Counted from the first letter of the stretch, positions 1 to 9,228 are shown. The stretch: DNA of 64,000 nucleotides from CAZIVP01 sp964542915 (GCA_964542915.1 CAZIVP010000004.1:62001-126000); one strand, 5' to 3'. Made by a program: numbers and translations. Notes: a model not told the origin generated them from the letters alone.

Positions 1-2
1 TC

Positions 3-2459
3 AGCGAAGCTTCGCCACGTTCTAAATTGTTGAAGATCGGTGAATCGCCTTTGGGCAGGAATATCTATATCAATTTTATTTCTTCCGCAGAAAATATCGC
101 TCGTTTAAATGAACTGAAAGCCATGAACCGGGAATTGGCGTTAAACGCCGATCTAAAGAATACGGAACTGGATACAATCCTTAGAAGCGGAAAAGTGTTT
201 GTTCTGGCGACCATGTCAATGCACTCCAATGAAGTCGGACCCTCCCAGGCCGTCCCGCTCATTGCACATGAACTGGTTACAACGCAGGAGCGGGACAAAC
301 TACATTGGTTGGAAGCGACCGTCCTCATGCTGGTGCCCTGTCATAATCCCGATGGCATGGATATGGTGGTTGAACACTATGAAAAATATAAGGGTACAAA
401 ATACGAAGGTAGCTCCCTGCCGGGTGTTTATCATAAATATGTTGGTCATGATAACAATAGAGATTTTGTAACCCTAACACAAAGCGATACGAGAGCCATT
501 GCCGATATTTATAATCGGGATTGGTTCCCGCAAGTAATGGTAGAAAAGCATCAAATGGGTATGACCGGACCTCGCTATTTTGCGCCGCCTATGCATGATC
601 CCATTTCTGAGCATATCGATGCCCGGCTTTGGAACTGGACCTGGATTTTCGGCTCCAATATCGTTAAAGATATGACACATCAGGGTCTGAGCGGCGTTTC
701 TCAACACTATCTGTTTGACGACTACTGGCCCGGCTCCACCGAAACGTGTGTCTGGAAAAATGTGATAGGTATGTTGACGGAATGCGCAAGCGCCAAATAC
801 GCGACGCCGGTCTTTGTGGAGCCGGAAGAATTAAAAGTATACGGCAAAGGCTTAGCCGAATATAAGAAAAGCATTAATATGGTTAAACCCTGGCCCGGAG
901 GCTGGTGGGGTTTGGATGATATTGTTGAATATGAATTGGCATCAACCTGGTCCGTTTTAAAAACGGCCGCCTTACATAAAGAGGCGATTTTAAAGGTGCG
1001 GAGTGAGTTGTGCAAAGATGCGGTTCGCAGAGGCAAAACGAATAAGCCGTATTATTATGCCATACCGCTGGATCAACACGACGAAAGCGAACTGGTGCAA
1101 CTCCTGGAACTGTTAAAAAGGCATGGTATTGATATTTACAGGCTGAATAAAGACATGACCATAGAAGGACGTGCTTATCGACATGGGGATATTTTCATTC
1201 CGCTCGCCCAACCATTTCGTCCGTTTCTGAAAGAGGTTATGGAGCGCCAATATTATCCGGAACGCCATTACACACCCGATGGAGAATTGATCAAACCTTA
1301 TGATATTACGAGCTGGTCATTACCGCTCCATCGCGGTATAGATGTTTATAAAATTGAAACAGAATCCGGATTAAAGGCTCATCTTTCCAAAAGCGAACGT
1401 CCATTGTTTGTGAAAAAACCGACACCTGATTCCTTCCGGTTCGCCGTATTTTCCCCACAATTGAACGAAAGCTATAAGGCTGCCTTTTCGGCGCTTGAGA
1501 AAGGTTTACGGGTGGAGCGTCTGCTTGAGGAGTCAGTGATATCCGGAGAGCGAATGCCTGTGGGAAGTATCGTGATTTTTCCCGAAGGCAACATAGAGAC
1601 ATTCAAAAAATTGTCGGCTGAGCTCAACATTTCGCCGAATTTCGTACAAAGTAACCTGAATTTATCTACGGAAACGCTCCGTTTGCCTTCCATCGGTGTG
1701 GTCGCTTCCTATTTTCATGATATGGATGCCGGATGGACGCGATTTGTATTCGACCGGTATCATATCAGTTACGAGGTCATTCGGCCTTCTCAATTTAAGG
1801 ATACAGACTTAACCGACCGTTTTGATCTGATTCTTTTCCCCGATGAACAAAAATCCATTTTGCTTGAAGGCAAATGGAAATCCGAAGATGAATATTATAT
1901 CAGTAGCTATCCGCCTGAGTTTACAGAAGGTATGGAAGAGGATGGCCTAAATAATCTAATCAAATTTATACAGGATGGTGGGCGCGTCCTCTCCTGGGGC
2001 AATTCGGTCGATCTGTTTATGGGCACGCAAAAGATCAAAGAGGGAGACGAAATAAAGGAAGAATTCCAGTTACCCGTGAAAAACCGGGCCAAGGAGTTAA
2101 AGAAAAAAGGTCTCTACGTACCGGGCGCCCTGGTTAAGATTAAACTGAGAAACGATCATCCCTTAACACTGGGTATGCCGGAAGACGTGGGCGTTTTTTA
2201 TCGTGCGGATGCCGTATTCAGCACTTCCATTCCGAAATTTGACATGGATCGGCGTGTAGTGGCTTCGTTTCCCGAACGGGATGCACTATTGAGTGGATAT
2301 AGCGAAGGGACGAAACTTCTGGAACGCCATAGCGCCATGGTATGGTTAAAGAAAGGTGCAGGAGAGCTCATACTTTGTGCGTTTAATCCTCAATTCCGTG
2401 CTTCCACGCAGGCAACCTATAAATTGATTTTTAATGCCGTTTTGAGCAACCAACAATAG
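3..2459 (+). CDS. Zinc carboxypeptidase, M14 family (5'-truncated)
   Basis: M14-type metallocarboxypeptidase that would trim amino acids from peptides or cell-wall-like substrates. The reading frame is open to the left edge of the window, so the true start (and any signal peptide) lies upstream; the visible part is about 818 residues. Zinc-ligand motifs are visible: SMHSNEVG (His and Glu ligands), CHNPDGMD, the HDNNRDF segment, and a downstream LTECAS segment that probably holds the catalytic Glu. The second half (from about residue 450) resembles the long C-terminal extension seen in large M14 proteins of Bacteroidetes-like bacteria, possibly a glutamine-amidotransferase-like fold; that part is inference. 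It ends with TAG and is followed by a 134-base gap before the phosphofructokinase gene. The family call is firm; the substrate is unknown. Confidence 0.85.
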   Translation, partial: SEASPRSKLLKIGESPLGRNIYINFISSAENIARLNELKAMNRELALNADLKNTELDTILRSGKVFVLATMSMHSNEVGPSQAVPLIAHELVTTQERDKLHWLEATVLMLVPCHNPDGMDMVVEHYEKYKGTKYEGSSLPGVYHKYVGHDNNRDFVTLTQSDTRAIADIYNRDWFPQVMVEKHQMGMTGPRYFAPPMHDPISEHIDARLWNWTWIFGSNIVKDMTHQGLSGVSQHYLFDDYWPGSTETCVWKNVIGMLTECASAKYATPVFVEPEELKVYGKGLAEYKKSINMVKPWPGGWWGLDDIVEYELASTWSVLKTAALHKEAILKVRSELCKDAVRRGKTNKPYYYAIPLDQHDESELVQLLELLKRHGIDIYRLNKDMTIEGRAYRHGDIFIPLAQPFRPFLKEVMERQYYPERHYTPDGELIKPYDITSWSLPLHRGIDVYKIETESGLKAHLSKSERPLFVKKPTPDSFRFAVFSPQLNESYKAAFSALEKGLRVERLLEESVISGERMPVGSIVIFPEGNIETFKKLSAELNISPNFVQSNLNLSTETLRLPSIGVVASYFHDMDAGWTRFVFDRYHISYEVIRPSQFKDTDLTDRFDLILFPDEQKSILLEGKWKSEDEYYISSYPPEFTEGMEEDGLNNLIKFIQDGGRVLSWGNSVDLFMGTQKIKEGDEIKEEFQLPVKNRAKELKKKGLYVPGALVKIKLRNDHPLTLGMPEDVGVFYRADAVFSTSIPKFDMDRRVVASFPERDALLSGYSEGTKLLERHSAMVWLKKGAGELILCAFNPQFRASTQATYKLIFNAVLSNQQ

Positions 2460-2593
2460 AGGGCCGCTATTGAACATGCAGGCGCAAAAATTATTTGAGT
2501 CGGTTTCTTACAATTATTATCGTAGCGGTTTCAGATACATTTAAATATGAAGACAGAAGTCGAATTCTTAACTAAAAATGCGGAGGCAGTTTT

Positions 2594-3799
2594 ATGACGA
2601 ACGCAAAAAAGAAGAAAAGTGTAATTGCTATTTTAACGGGCGGCGGCGACGTCCCCGGTCTCAATCCGGCCATTCGCGCCGTAACCATCCGTGCTCTGCG
2701 TGAAGGGTATGAGGTTATCGGCATTCGCCGCGGCTGGGCCGGGGTAATTGAATTAGTCCGTGATAAAAAAGCAGACAACAACGATAATTATCAAATTTTA
2801 ACCGAGGAAATTGTCAACAAAGCGGGCCGGACCGGCGGTACGTTTTTACACACATCCCGTACCCGACCCAGCCATGTTTCCAAAGGAAACGTACCGAAAC
2901 ACCTGAAAGAAAAATATAACGACGATGTGAACGACTTAACGCCGGAAGTCATAAAAAATTTGGAATTTTTGGGTGTTGATTATCTTATTCCCATTGGAGG
3001 CGATGATACGCTAAGCTATGCCGTGCGGCTTTATCAGGAAGGCATTAAAGTGGTAGCTATTCCCAAAACAATGGATAATGACGTGCCGGGCACCGATTAT
3101 TGCATCGGCTTTAGTACATGCGTCACACGAACAATCGAAATGACCAATGCGTTGCGTACGTCCGCCGGCTCTCACGAACGATTCTTAGTTCTGGAAGTTT
3201 TCGGCCGCTATGCAGGGTTTACGGCCATGTTGCCGACCATGGCCGGCGCCGCGAATCGCTGCGTAATTCCCGAGTATAAATTTGATATCGATCATCTCAC
3301 CAGCTTGTTGATAGAAGATAGAGACAAAAATCCCAGTAATTATTCGGTGGTTTTGGTTTCGGAGGGCGCCATGTACAGCGGGGGAGAAATGGTTTTTGAA
3401 AATCAGGAGAAAGATGCTTACGGCCATGCCAAACTTGGCGGTATCGGAGATCTTGTATCATCGAAATTAAAAGAACTGTCGCCCAAGCACAATAAAGGAA
3501 AACGGATAAACGTGATCAACCAAAAATTGGGGTATCTCGTACGCTGCGGCGATCCTGATGCCATGGATTCCATTGTTCCTATGGCTTATGGAAATCTGGC
3601 TCTTGACCTGATACTGGCGGGCGTGCACGGGAGATTAGTCGTCCTCAAGAATGGCCGTTATGACAATATGCCGATCGAAGTGATTACGAGTAGTAAAAAG
3701 TTTGTGGATGTTAGGAAATTTTATAATACCGATCGTTTGCGTCCACAATACAAGAGCTTTGAGATGAAACCTCAGTTAATTATGACCAGCGAGGCGTAG
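2594..3799 (+). CDS. 6-phosphofructokinase, probably pyrophosphate-dependent type
   Basis: Phosphorylates fructose 6-phosphate to fructose 1,6-bisphosphate in glycolysis (reversibly if pyrophosphate is the donor). The 401-residue protein has the N-terminal GGGDVPGLN nucleotide loop, IGGDDTLSY near residue 135, PKTMDNDVPGTD near residue 157 and EVFGRYAG near residue 205. In this family, Asp after GGD (GGDD rather than GGDG) and Lys in PKTxDND (rather than PGTxDND) mark pyrophosphate-using enzymes, so I infer PPi as donor, though some ATP enzymes of this clade share one of the two residues. ATG start, preceded by GGAGG 7 bases upstream. A strong hairpin terminator follows directly, so the gene is probably transcribed alone. 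Confidence 0.93.
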   Translation: MTNAKKKKSVIAILTGGGDVPGLNPAIRAVTIRALREGYEVIGIRRGWAGVIELVRDKKADNNDNYQILTEEIVNKAGRTGGTFLHTSRTRPSHVSKGNVPKHLKEKYNDDVNDLTPEVIKNLEFLGVDYLIPIGGDDTLSYAVRLYQEGIKVVAIPKTMDNDVPGTDYCIGFSTCVTRTIEMTNALRTSAGSHERFLVLEVFGRYAGFTAMLPTMAGAANRCVIPEYKFDIDHLTSLLIEDRDKNPSNYSVVLVSEGAMYSGGEMVFENQEKDAYGHAKLGGIGDLVSSKLKELSPKHNKGKRINVINQKLGYLVRCGDPDAMDSIVPMAYGNLALDLILAGVHGRLVVLKNGRYDNMPIEVITSSKKFVDVRKFYNTDRLRPQYKSFEMKPQLIMTSEA

Positions 3800-3808
3800 A
3801 TCGATGGA

Positions 3809-3839
3809 GGGCGTCTATACACTAAGGACGCCCTTTTTT
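3809..3839 (+). terminator. Rho-independent terminator after phosphofructokinase gene
   Basis: A perfect 7-base stem (GGGCGTC / GACGCCC) with an 11-base loop is followed at once by six T. It starts 10 bases after the stop codon. Confidence 0.9.
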
Positions 3840-3926
3840 ATAATTAAATTTCTCTTCAATCTTTAATGCAACCGACAGCTCTTTTGCTCGTAGTTAACAA
3901 CTAAATAAAACAGAATAGGAGCTGTC

Positions 3927-4079
3927 ATGGTCAAGACATTATTACAAATATTGGTTGTATTACTGATCGGTTTACCCTTCTTATATATGGCTTGTGATGT
4001 TGTATACGATCTTACTAAACGTATGGGCCGTCAGGCAAAACCCGTTATTTTAAATTTTGTTGCCGGATTAATTAAATAA
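3927..4079 (+). CDS. Small single-pass membrane protein, 50 residues
   Basis: Short ORF starting at ATG with an AGGAG ribosome-binding site 6 bases upstream. The product begins MVKTLLQILVVLLIGLPFLY, one hydrophobic helix (about residues 4-22), followed by a short polar, mildly basic tail that ends with a second moderately hydrophobic stretch (VILNFVAGLIK). It lies alone between the terminator of the phosphofructokinase gene and its own terminator, so it looks like an independent transcription unit. I do not recognise a family. A good Shine-Dalgarno site, a hydrophobic profile and a dedicated terminator support it as a real gene rather than a chance ORF. Confidence 0.6.
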   Translation: MVKTLLQILVVLLIGLPFLYMACDVVYDLTKRMGRQAKPVILNFVAGLIK

Positions 4080-4121
4080 TGACCTGATAACACCTTTCGT
4101 TTAACTCATATATCTTGGTGC

Positions 4122-4152
4122 AAAGCCGGTTTATCGCTAACCGGCTTTTTTT
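4122..4152 (+). terminator. Rho-independent terminator after small membrane protein
   Basis: A perfect 10-base stem (AAAGCCGGTT / AACCGGCTTT) with a 7-base loop and a T-run starts about 43 bases after the stop codon of the 50-residue ORF. Confidence 0.9.
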
Positions 4153-4218
4153 GTTTTGAATATGATATATAATCCAATAATTTATATAGCAAGGAATACA
4201 AACCGAAGAATTGTTTTG

Positions 4219-4953
4219 ATGAATCTTAACCAAATATTCTATGAACTTGGCAAAAAGAGCGGCACGACCATAAGAAAAGGGCAGTGGCTCTTTCACTCAT
4301 TATTTGGCGATAAAGAAAAGGCATTAAAATCAGAAAATTTGATCGGTAAGGCGCTTTCGGAAGCCATTAAAAGAGAATACCAAATTATTGATGATCAGCA
4401 ATATAACAATTTATTAAATGAAGCCTCCGGGCCTCTCATCATGCGTGTTAAGAATGAAAATAGAAGATTTTCGTTCTTCGTAATTCAATCGGATGATTTG
4501 AACGCTTTTGCGCTGCCCGGCGGATATATTTTTGTAACCTATCGTTTACTGCATCTGTGTCTTTCAGACAGAGCAGAGTTAGCATTTATTCTTGCCCATG
4601 AAATGGTTCATGTGCTTGCCGGCCATGCCTTAAAACGTATTCTGACCGATACATCTTTGAACGCCATCGAGCGTATTATAAAAACCCAGAGTATTGTGGG
4701 TAATCTGGCAAGACAAACGATAAGCGAAGTTGTTCGTAAACGGTATTCCCGGGAAAACGAAATTCAAGCCGATAAAATCGCGGTGCAATGGTTGATTTCT
4801 TCCGGATTTAATCCACATGCTGCCCTATGGGTATTGGAAAAAATGAATGGGTATAACGACGAATCCGATGATTCATTCAGTTACTTTTCAACACATCCTG
4901 TGCCATCCGAACGTGTATCTCGAATCAAGAAAGAAATTAAAGATAACATCTGA
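4219..4953 (+). CDS. M48-family metalloprotease
   Basis: Zinc metalloprotease of the M48 (Oma1/BepA/LoiP-like) family. From the ATG chosen here the product has 244 residues. Hallmarks are NAFALPGGYIFV ahead of the active site, the zinc motif HEMVH within ILAHEMVHVLAGHA, the third-ligand motif ENEIQADKIA, and the STHPVPSERVSRI signature near the C-terminus. I see no signal peptide or lipobox, so it may be cytoplasmic or peripheral. The frame is open upstream to a TTG at 4156 and an ATG at 4162, right next to the preceding terminator; those lack a ribosome-binding site, so the ATG at 4219 is preferred but uncertain. Substrates cannot be told from sequence; M48 proteins generally act in envelope protein quality control. 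Confidence 0.85.
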   Translation: MNLNQIFYELGKKSGTTIRKGQWLFHSLFGDKEKALKSENLIGKALSEAIKREYQIIDDQQYNNLLNEASGPLIMRVKNENRRFSFFVIQSDDLNAFALPGGYIFVTYRLLHLCLSDRAELAFILAHEMVHVLAGHALKRILTDTSLNAIERIIKTQSIVGNLARQTISEVVRKRYSRENEIQADKIAVQWLISSGFNPHAALWVLEKMNGYNDESDDSFSYFSTHPVPSERVSRIKKEIKDNI

Positions 4954-5085
4954 ATTTCTGATGGCGGATATCAAATAGCGTATGAAACAAAAATATTAAA
5001 GTATTATGCAATATTAACGATAGTTGAATTGATAAACTGGCGCGCCTGGCTGAGTTCTCCTCTTCTGTTAATAAGGAGGTAAGTT

Positions 5086-6111
5086 TTGCAGGAATCTAAA
5101 ATCTTAATTGTGGACGACCTACCCGAAAATATCGAACTCATTAGAAATTTTTTTTACGATCAGAGTTACAAAATTTACGCCGCTCATAATGGAAAAGAAG
5201 CCATACGCAAAGCAAAAAAAATCCATCCCGATTTGATATTGTTAGACATCATCATGCCGGGTATGGATGGATTCGAAGTAACGAAAGAATTGAAAAAAAA
5301 CACCTCCACGCAGGAAATCCCAATCATTTTAATCACGGGTTTACAAGACAGTCAGAGCAAGCAGAAAGGTTATAATCTGGGTGTTGATGATTTTATTACA
5401 AAGCCAATCAATATGTATGAGCTAAAGACGCGCTGTAAATCATTAATCAACTACAAAAAATTGAGCGAGCGGCTTAATGAAGCGGAACAAATCCTCTATT
5501 ATATTGCCCTCATGGTGGAACAAAAAGAGCAGTACCGACAAGGGCATACCAATCGCCTTGCTAAATACAGTGAATTGTTGGCGCGATCATTGGGACTAAG
5601 CGGGGAAGAAATCAAAGCAATCCGGGTAGGCGGTATACTTCATGATATCGGTAAAATTTCCATCGGCGACAAAATTTTAAACAAACCGGGGCCGTTGGAT
5701 TCGGAAGAGTTTGAAGAAATTAAACGACACCCCGTCGAGGGTGAAAAACTGTGCCAACCATTCGCGAATTTTATCAATGCCTTGCCTCTTATAAAATATC
5801 ACCAGGAACGTTATGACGGGAGCGGATATCCGGAAGGATTAGAGGGCGATCACATCCCGCTCGGCGCACGGATTGTTGCGCTTGTAGAATCATACACTTC
5901 CTTAACCACACCGCGTCCTTTTAGGGATGCGTATTCGAGGGGCGAGGCGTTGGATATTCTGGACGACGAAGTAAAAAAGGGAAAATGGGATACAAAAATT
6001 TTTAGTGAATTTAAAAAGATGCTATCGGAGAAAAACATAGAACAAAAAGTGAATACCACCGTTAACGAACTGAGACAATTCACTTCTCCTCCTTCCAATA
6101 TGCCCCATTAA
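5086..6111 (+). CDS. Response regulator with HD-GYP phosphodiesterase output
   Basis: Two-domain regulator of 341 residues. Residues 1-125 form a receiver domain with acidic pocket VDD, phospho-acceptor Asp in LLDIIMPGMDG, and TKP lysine. Residues about 140-320 form an HD-GYP domain with HDIGK (metal-binding HD), the YHQERYDGSGYP motif and a following GARIVALVE segment. HD-GYP domains of this kind usually hydrolyse cyclic di-GMP, so the gene probably links a histidine-kinase signal to second-messenger breakdown; no cognate kinase is adjacent. The start is TTG, supported by AAGGAGG 6 bases upstream. CTCCT at 5057-5061 could pair with the AGGAG of the ribosome-binding site and partly mask it. 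Confidence 0.92.
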   Translation: MQESKILIVDDLPENIELIRNFFYDQSYKIYAAHNGKEAIRKAKKIHPDLILLDIIMPGMDGFEVTKELKKNTSTQEIPIILITGLQDSQSKQKGYNLGVDDFITKPINMYELKTRCKSLINYKKLSERLNEAEQILYYIALMVEQKEQYRQGHTNRLAKYSELLARSLGLSGEEIKAIRVGGILHDIGKISIGDKILNKPGPLDSEEFEEIKRHPVEGEKLCQPFANFINALPLIKYHQERYDGSGYPEGLEGDHIPLGARIVALVESYTSLTTPRPFRDAYSRGEALDILDDEVKKGKWDTKIFSEFKKMLSEKNIEQKVNTTVNELRQFTSPPSNMPH

Positions 6112-6180
6112 AGATTGTTCTTAAAATTTTGTTTTAATATTTTCATTTATTATATTGTGAAAAAAATTTCAGGGGGTTAT

Positions 6181-6387
6181 ATGGATCATGTATTTAAGTT
6201 AATTGAAATTGTCGGAACCTCAACCCAGAGTTATGAAGATGCCATAAAAGCCGCATTGGATAAAGCTTCCAGGACAATTAAAGAAATCAGTTGGTTTGAA
6301 GTGTTACAACAAAGGGGAGGTTTTACCAAAGACGGTAAAATTGAATTTCAGGTCATATTGAAAATCGGATTCAAATTAGTCGAATAG
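6181..6387 (+). CDS. Dodecin family flavin-binding protein
   Basis: Sixty-eight residues with the dodecin pattern: KLIEIVGTSTQSYEDAIKAA at the N-terminus, a central KEISWFEVLQQRGG segment with the conserved Trp that stacks on flavin, and a last strand IEFQVILKIGFKL. Dodecins form hollow dodecamers that store or buffer flavins (or CoA) in the cytoplasm. ATG start with AGGGGG about 6 bases upstream. The gene sits between the HD-GYP regulator and a ferredoxin gene on the same strand; the 43-base gap to the ferredoxin suggests cotranscription. Confidence 0.9.
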   Translation: MDHVFKLIEIVGTSTQSYEDAIKAALDKASRTIKEISWFEVLQQRGGFTKDGKIEFQVILKIGFKLVE

Positions 6388-6430
6388 TCCCCTATTAAAT
6401 TGGAACCCCTAAAATGAAAAGGGAGGTATA

Positions 6431-6682
6431 ATGGCTCTATTAATAAATGAAGATTGCATTGCATGCGATGCGTGTTTACCGGAATGCCCGAATGATGCCA
6501 TAAGTGAAGGCGATCCGATTTATGTGATTGATCCGGATTTATGCACCGAATGCGTGGGATTTTTTGATGAACCTCAGTGTGCGGCGGTCTGTCCGACGGA
6601 CGCCTGTGTACCAGATCCTGATCACGAAGAAAGTGAAGAAGAGCTCATCGCAAAAAAGAACAAAATACACGGCGAATCGTAG
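6431..6682 (+). CDS. 2[4Fe-4S] ferredoxin, YfhL type
   Basis: An 83-residue low-potential electron carrier. Cluster motif one is CIACDACLPECP; the second is CTECVGFFDEPQCAAVCP, where the spacing after the second Cys is longer than in clostridial ferredoxins, as in the YfhL/Allochromatium type. An acidic tail (DPDHEESEEE) follows. ATG start with GGGAGG upstream. It follows the dodecin gene and ends in a strong terminator. The redox partner cannot be identified from the neighbourhood. Confidence 0.92.
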   Translation: MALLINEDCIACDACLPECPNDAISEGDPIYVIDPDLCTECVGFFDEPQCAAVCPTDACVPDPDHEESEEELIAKKNKIHGES

Positions 6683-6712
6683 GCAATTACACATATTGAA
6701 CGTGAGTGCAAG

Positions 6713-6743
6713 GCCCGCTTATTACATTGAGCGGGCTTTTTTT
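6713..6743 (+). terminator. Rho-independent terminator after ferredoxin gene
   Basis: GCCCGCT / AGCGGGC stem with a 10-base loop and seven T, about 30 bases after the ferredoxin stop codon. Confidence 0.9.
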
Positions 6744-7021
6744 ATATACTGACATGCGCTTCAAACCAATCAAAATAAAACGATATTTAAATTGATTTTA
6801 ATTCTGTCGGCAAACCTTGCGGTTAACAATATTTACAAAACCATTTTTCTGAATATTTAATAGGGAATTCTGTGATTCATACAGTAAAGAAAAAATTCTA
6901 ACACCTTAAATTTTATTTATTTTAGCAAAACCGATTAAGAATGCAAATGATTTGCTAAGTGATGTATAAAATTTTAATTTTGCACCTTTATTTGGAATCC
7001 GTTTGATTAAATTTGAGGTGA
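6744..7021. other. AT-rich intergenic region upstream of RNase Y gene
   Basis: No gene or RNA recognised. The region is AT-rich and presumably carries the rny promoter. I could not single out a convincing -35/-10 pair. The ribosome-binding site GAGGTG lies at 7014-7019. Confidence 0.4.
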
Positions 7022-8617
7022 ATGATGTTTGAGAATTTAACACAAATAAATATAGAGTTCGCCGGGTTGATATTTGTTGCGGGGATTTTAATCGGCGTTT
7101 TTATCTATTATGTAATATTACTAAAGAAAAAAACCACTGCTAAACAGATTTTGGACAATGCCATCCGTGGAGCTGAGAAAGAAAAGAAGGAGCGTTTATA
7201 CAATTTTAAAATCGATCTTCAAAAAAGGCGCTCAAAATTTCAAAATGAACTGAGGCAGAAAGAAGAAAAAAACCAACGTATGGAGAGTCAACTTTCCAAG
7301 AAAGAAAAGCAGTTAAAGAAAGAAGAAAATCGGTTAAAAATTCAGGAAAATCGTCTTAAGAATAAAGAAAAGAAAATCAACGAACTTGAAGAACTTCTGT
7401 ACGAGAAGCACAAAAAAGCAGAGAATATAATAGAAGAACAAAACAAACAACTCGAAAGAGTGGCCAATCTGCCGATAGAAGAAGCCAAAAGTCAATTGCT
7501 TAAAAATCTTGAAAGCCGTGTAAAGCTGGAATCCGCCCAGATGGCCAATGAGATAAAGGAAGAAGCAAAGGAACGCGCTCATAAAGAAGCTAAGGAAATC
7601 ATCGCTCAAGCCATCGAAAATTTGGCCTATGATTTTACTGTAGAATCCACTCTGGCAACGGTAGAGCTTCCTAATGAACGGTTTAAAGGCATGATTATCG
7701 GTAAAGAGGGACGTAACATTCGTGCCTTTGAGGAGGTTACCGGTGTAAAAGTGATTGTAGACGATACGCCGGAATTGGTGGTTCTATCCGGTTTCGATCC
7801 GGTCGCGAGAGAGATCGCCCGGATTGCCATGGAGCAACTGATTAAAAACAAAAATATCAATGTCAATTCCATTCAATCCTATGTAAAAAAAGCCAAAGAA
7901 GAAGTCAATCGGTCCATATTTAAAGCTGCTGATGAAACATTGAAGGAATTAGGCCTTAGCGATATCCACCCGCAAATGCGTGAAAATTTAGGTCGTCTGA
8001 AATATCGCTTTAGCTACGGTCAGAATATGTTACAACACTCAAAGGAAGTGGCTTATCTATCCGGCGCTATGGCCGCCGAACTGAATTTTAATGTCAAATT
8101 GGCTCGTCGTGCGGGTTTGTTTCATGATATTGGTAAAGCTATCAGTAACAATTCGGAAGGCAGTCATGTATCCCTTGGACTGGAGCTCGCAGAAAAATGC
8201 AAGGAGCATGAAGTTATAAAAAACGCCATTCTTGCGCATCACGAAGAAGCGCCTCCGATACATCCCATTTCCGTATTAGTAACGGCTGCCGACCGAATTA
8301 GCGGTAGCCGGCCGGGCGCAAGAAGGGATACGCTCGAGGCTTACACAAAACGTATTACCAAACTTGAAGAGATTGCCAATTCATTCGAAGGCGTATCCAA
8401 AACTTACGCCATTTCCGCAGGCAGAGAAATTCGGGTTATTGTTGAACCGGACAAAATTGAAGACGTCAAAGCGCAATTGCTTTCATCGGATATCGCTTCA
8501 AAAATAAGAGAATCCATGGAGTTCCCGGGCCAAATTAAGGTGTGTGTTATACGACAGACCATTGCAAGCAAATATACCGATGAATTTGAGGAGGCATTAA
8601 ATTTAGACGATAGATAA
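7022..8617 (+). CDS. rny: Ribonuclease Y
   Basis: Membrane-anchored endoribonuclease that starts mRNA decay. The 531-residue protein shows the family order: a transmembrane helix at about residues 9-31, a long Lys/Glu-rich coiled coil (about 35-200), a KH RNA-binding domain with the GKEGRNIRAFE loop, and an HD domain with GLFHDIGKA that holds the metal-dependent nuclease site. Length matches the usual 515-530 residues. ATG start (ATGATG; the first is used) with GAGGTG just upstream. It is flanked by terminators on both sides and is likely monocistronic. Confidence 0.96.
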   Translation: MMFENLTQINIEFAGLIFVAGILIGVFIYYVILLKKKTTAKQILDNAIRGAEKEKKERLYNFKIDLQKRRSKFQNELRQKEEKNQRMESQLSKKEKQLKKEENRLKIQENRLKNKEKKINELEELLYEKHKKAENIIEEQNKQLERVANLPIEEAKSQLLKNLESRVKLESAQMANEIKEEAKERAHKEAKEIIAQAIENLAYDFTVESTLATVELPNERFKGMIIGKEGRNIRAFEEVTGVKVIVDDTPELVVLSGFDPVAREIARIAMEQLIKNKNINVNSIQSYVKKAKEEVNRSIFKAADETLKELGLSDIHPQMRENLGRLKYRFSYGQNMLQHSKEVAYLSGAMAAELNFNVKLARRAGLFHDIGKAISNNSEGSHVSLGLELAEKCKEHEVIKNAILAHHEEAPPIHPISVLVTAADRISGSRPGARRDTLEAYTKRITKLEEIANSFEGVSKTYAISAGREIRVIVEPDKIEDVKAQLLSSDIASKIRESMEFPGQIKVCVIRQTIASKYTDEFEEALNLDDR

Positions 8618-8640
8618 CATCTCCAATTTTTCTTTATTAT

Positions 8641-8680
8641 AGCCTTCTGCTAAAGTGTATCTTTAACAGGAGGCTTTTTT
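8641..8680 (+). terminator. Rho-independent terminator after rny
   Basis: A long hairpin (AGCCTTCTG / CAGGAGGCT with one G-U pair, extended inward by TAAAG / CTTTA) followed by six T, 24 bases after the rny stop. Confidence 0.88.
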
Positions 8681-8816
8681 AATCAGTGATGATTATAACG
8701 TTTCAAAAAATGCATCAAACATAAATAAATTTGAAAAAAATTACAGTCTCAGGAATATTGATTATTTGTGAATTGTTTTTATTTGACAAATGTAAACAAA
8801 AGGGAGTTCGTTCAGA

Positions 8817-9140
8817 ATGATAAATATCAGTGATCGCGCCATATCAAAGATCAAAGATATTATGCAGTCCGAGAATAAACTCGATTCCGGATTACGCATA
8901 GGCGTTAAGGGCGGCGGCTGTTCCGGATTTACTTATGTTATTGATTTTGAAGATCAACCACGATCAAATGATCAGACATACAATATAGATAATATAAAGG
9001 TTGTTATTGATTCGAAGAGCGTTGTTTATCTGGCTGGAACCGAACTTGACTTTACGGATGGTTTAAACGGTGCTGGATTTGTTTTCAAGAATCCAAACGC
9101 AAGCCGTTCTTGTGGCTGTGGTAATTCATTTGCTGTTTAA
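8817..9140 (+). CDS. Iron-sulfur cluster insertion protein, HesB/IscA/ErpA family
   Basis: A-type carrier of 107 residues that delivers Fe-S clusters to apoproteins. The three conserved cysteines are present: one in KGGGCSGF near residue 39 and two in SCGCGNSF near the C-terminus. Length and motif spacing are typical. ATG start with AGGGAG 10 bases upstream. No isc/suf genes are adjacent; the gene stands alone between terminators. ErpA versus IscA cannot be resolved here. Confidence 0.93.
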   Translation: MINISDRAISKIKDIMQSENKLDSGLRIGVKGGGCSGFTYVIDFEDQPRSNDQTYNIDNIKVVIDSKSVVYLAGTELDFTDGLNGAGFVFKNPNASRSCGCGNSFAV

Positions 9141-9196
9141 TGGACTCTAAGTAAAAAGAGCCATGTTACCCTCCTTTCGAGGAGGTCGGGGGACAG

Positions 9197-9228
9197 GAGC
9201 CTCAAATATTTTTGAGGCTCTTTTTTTT
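9197..9228 (+). terminator. Rho-independent terminator after A-type carrier gene
   Basis: Perfect 10-base stem (GAGCCTCAAA / TTTGAGGCTC) with a 4-base loop and eight T. A second small hairpin (CCTCC / GGAGG) lies just before it at 9170-9185. Confidence 0.92.
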
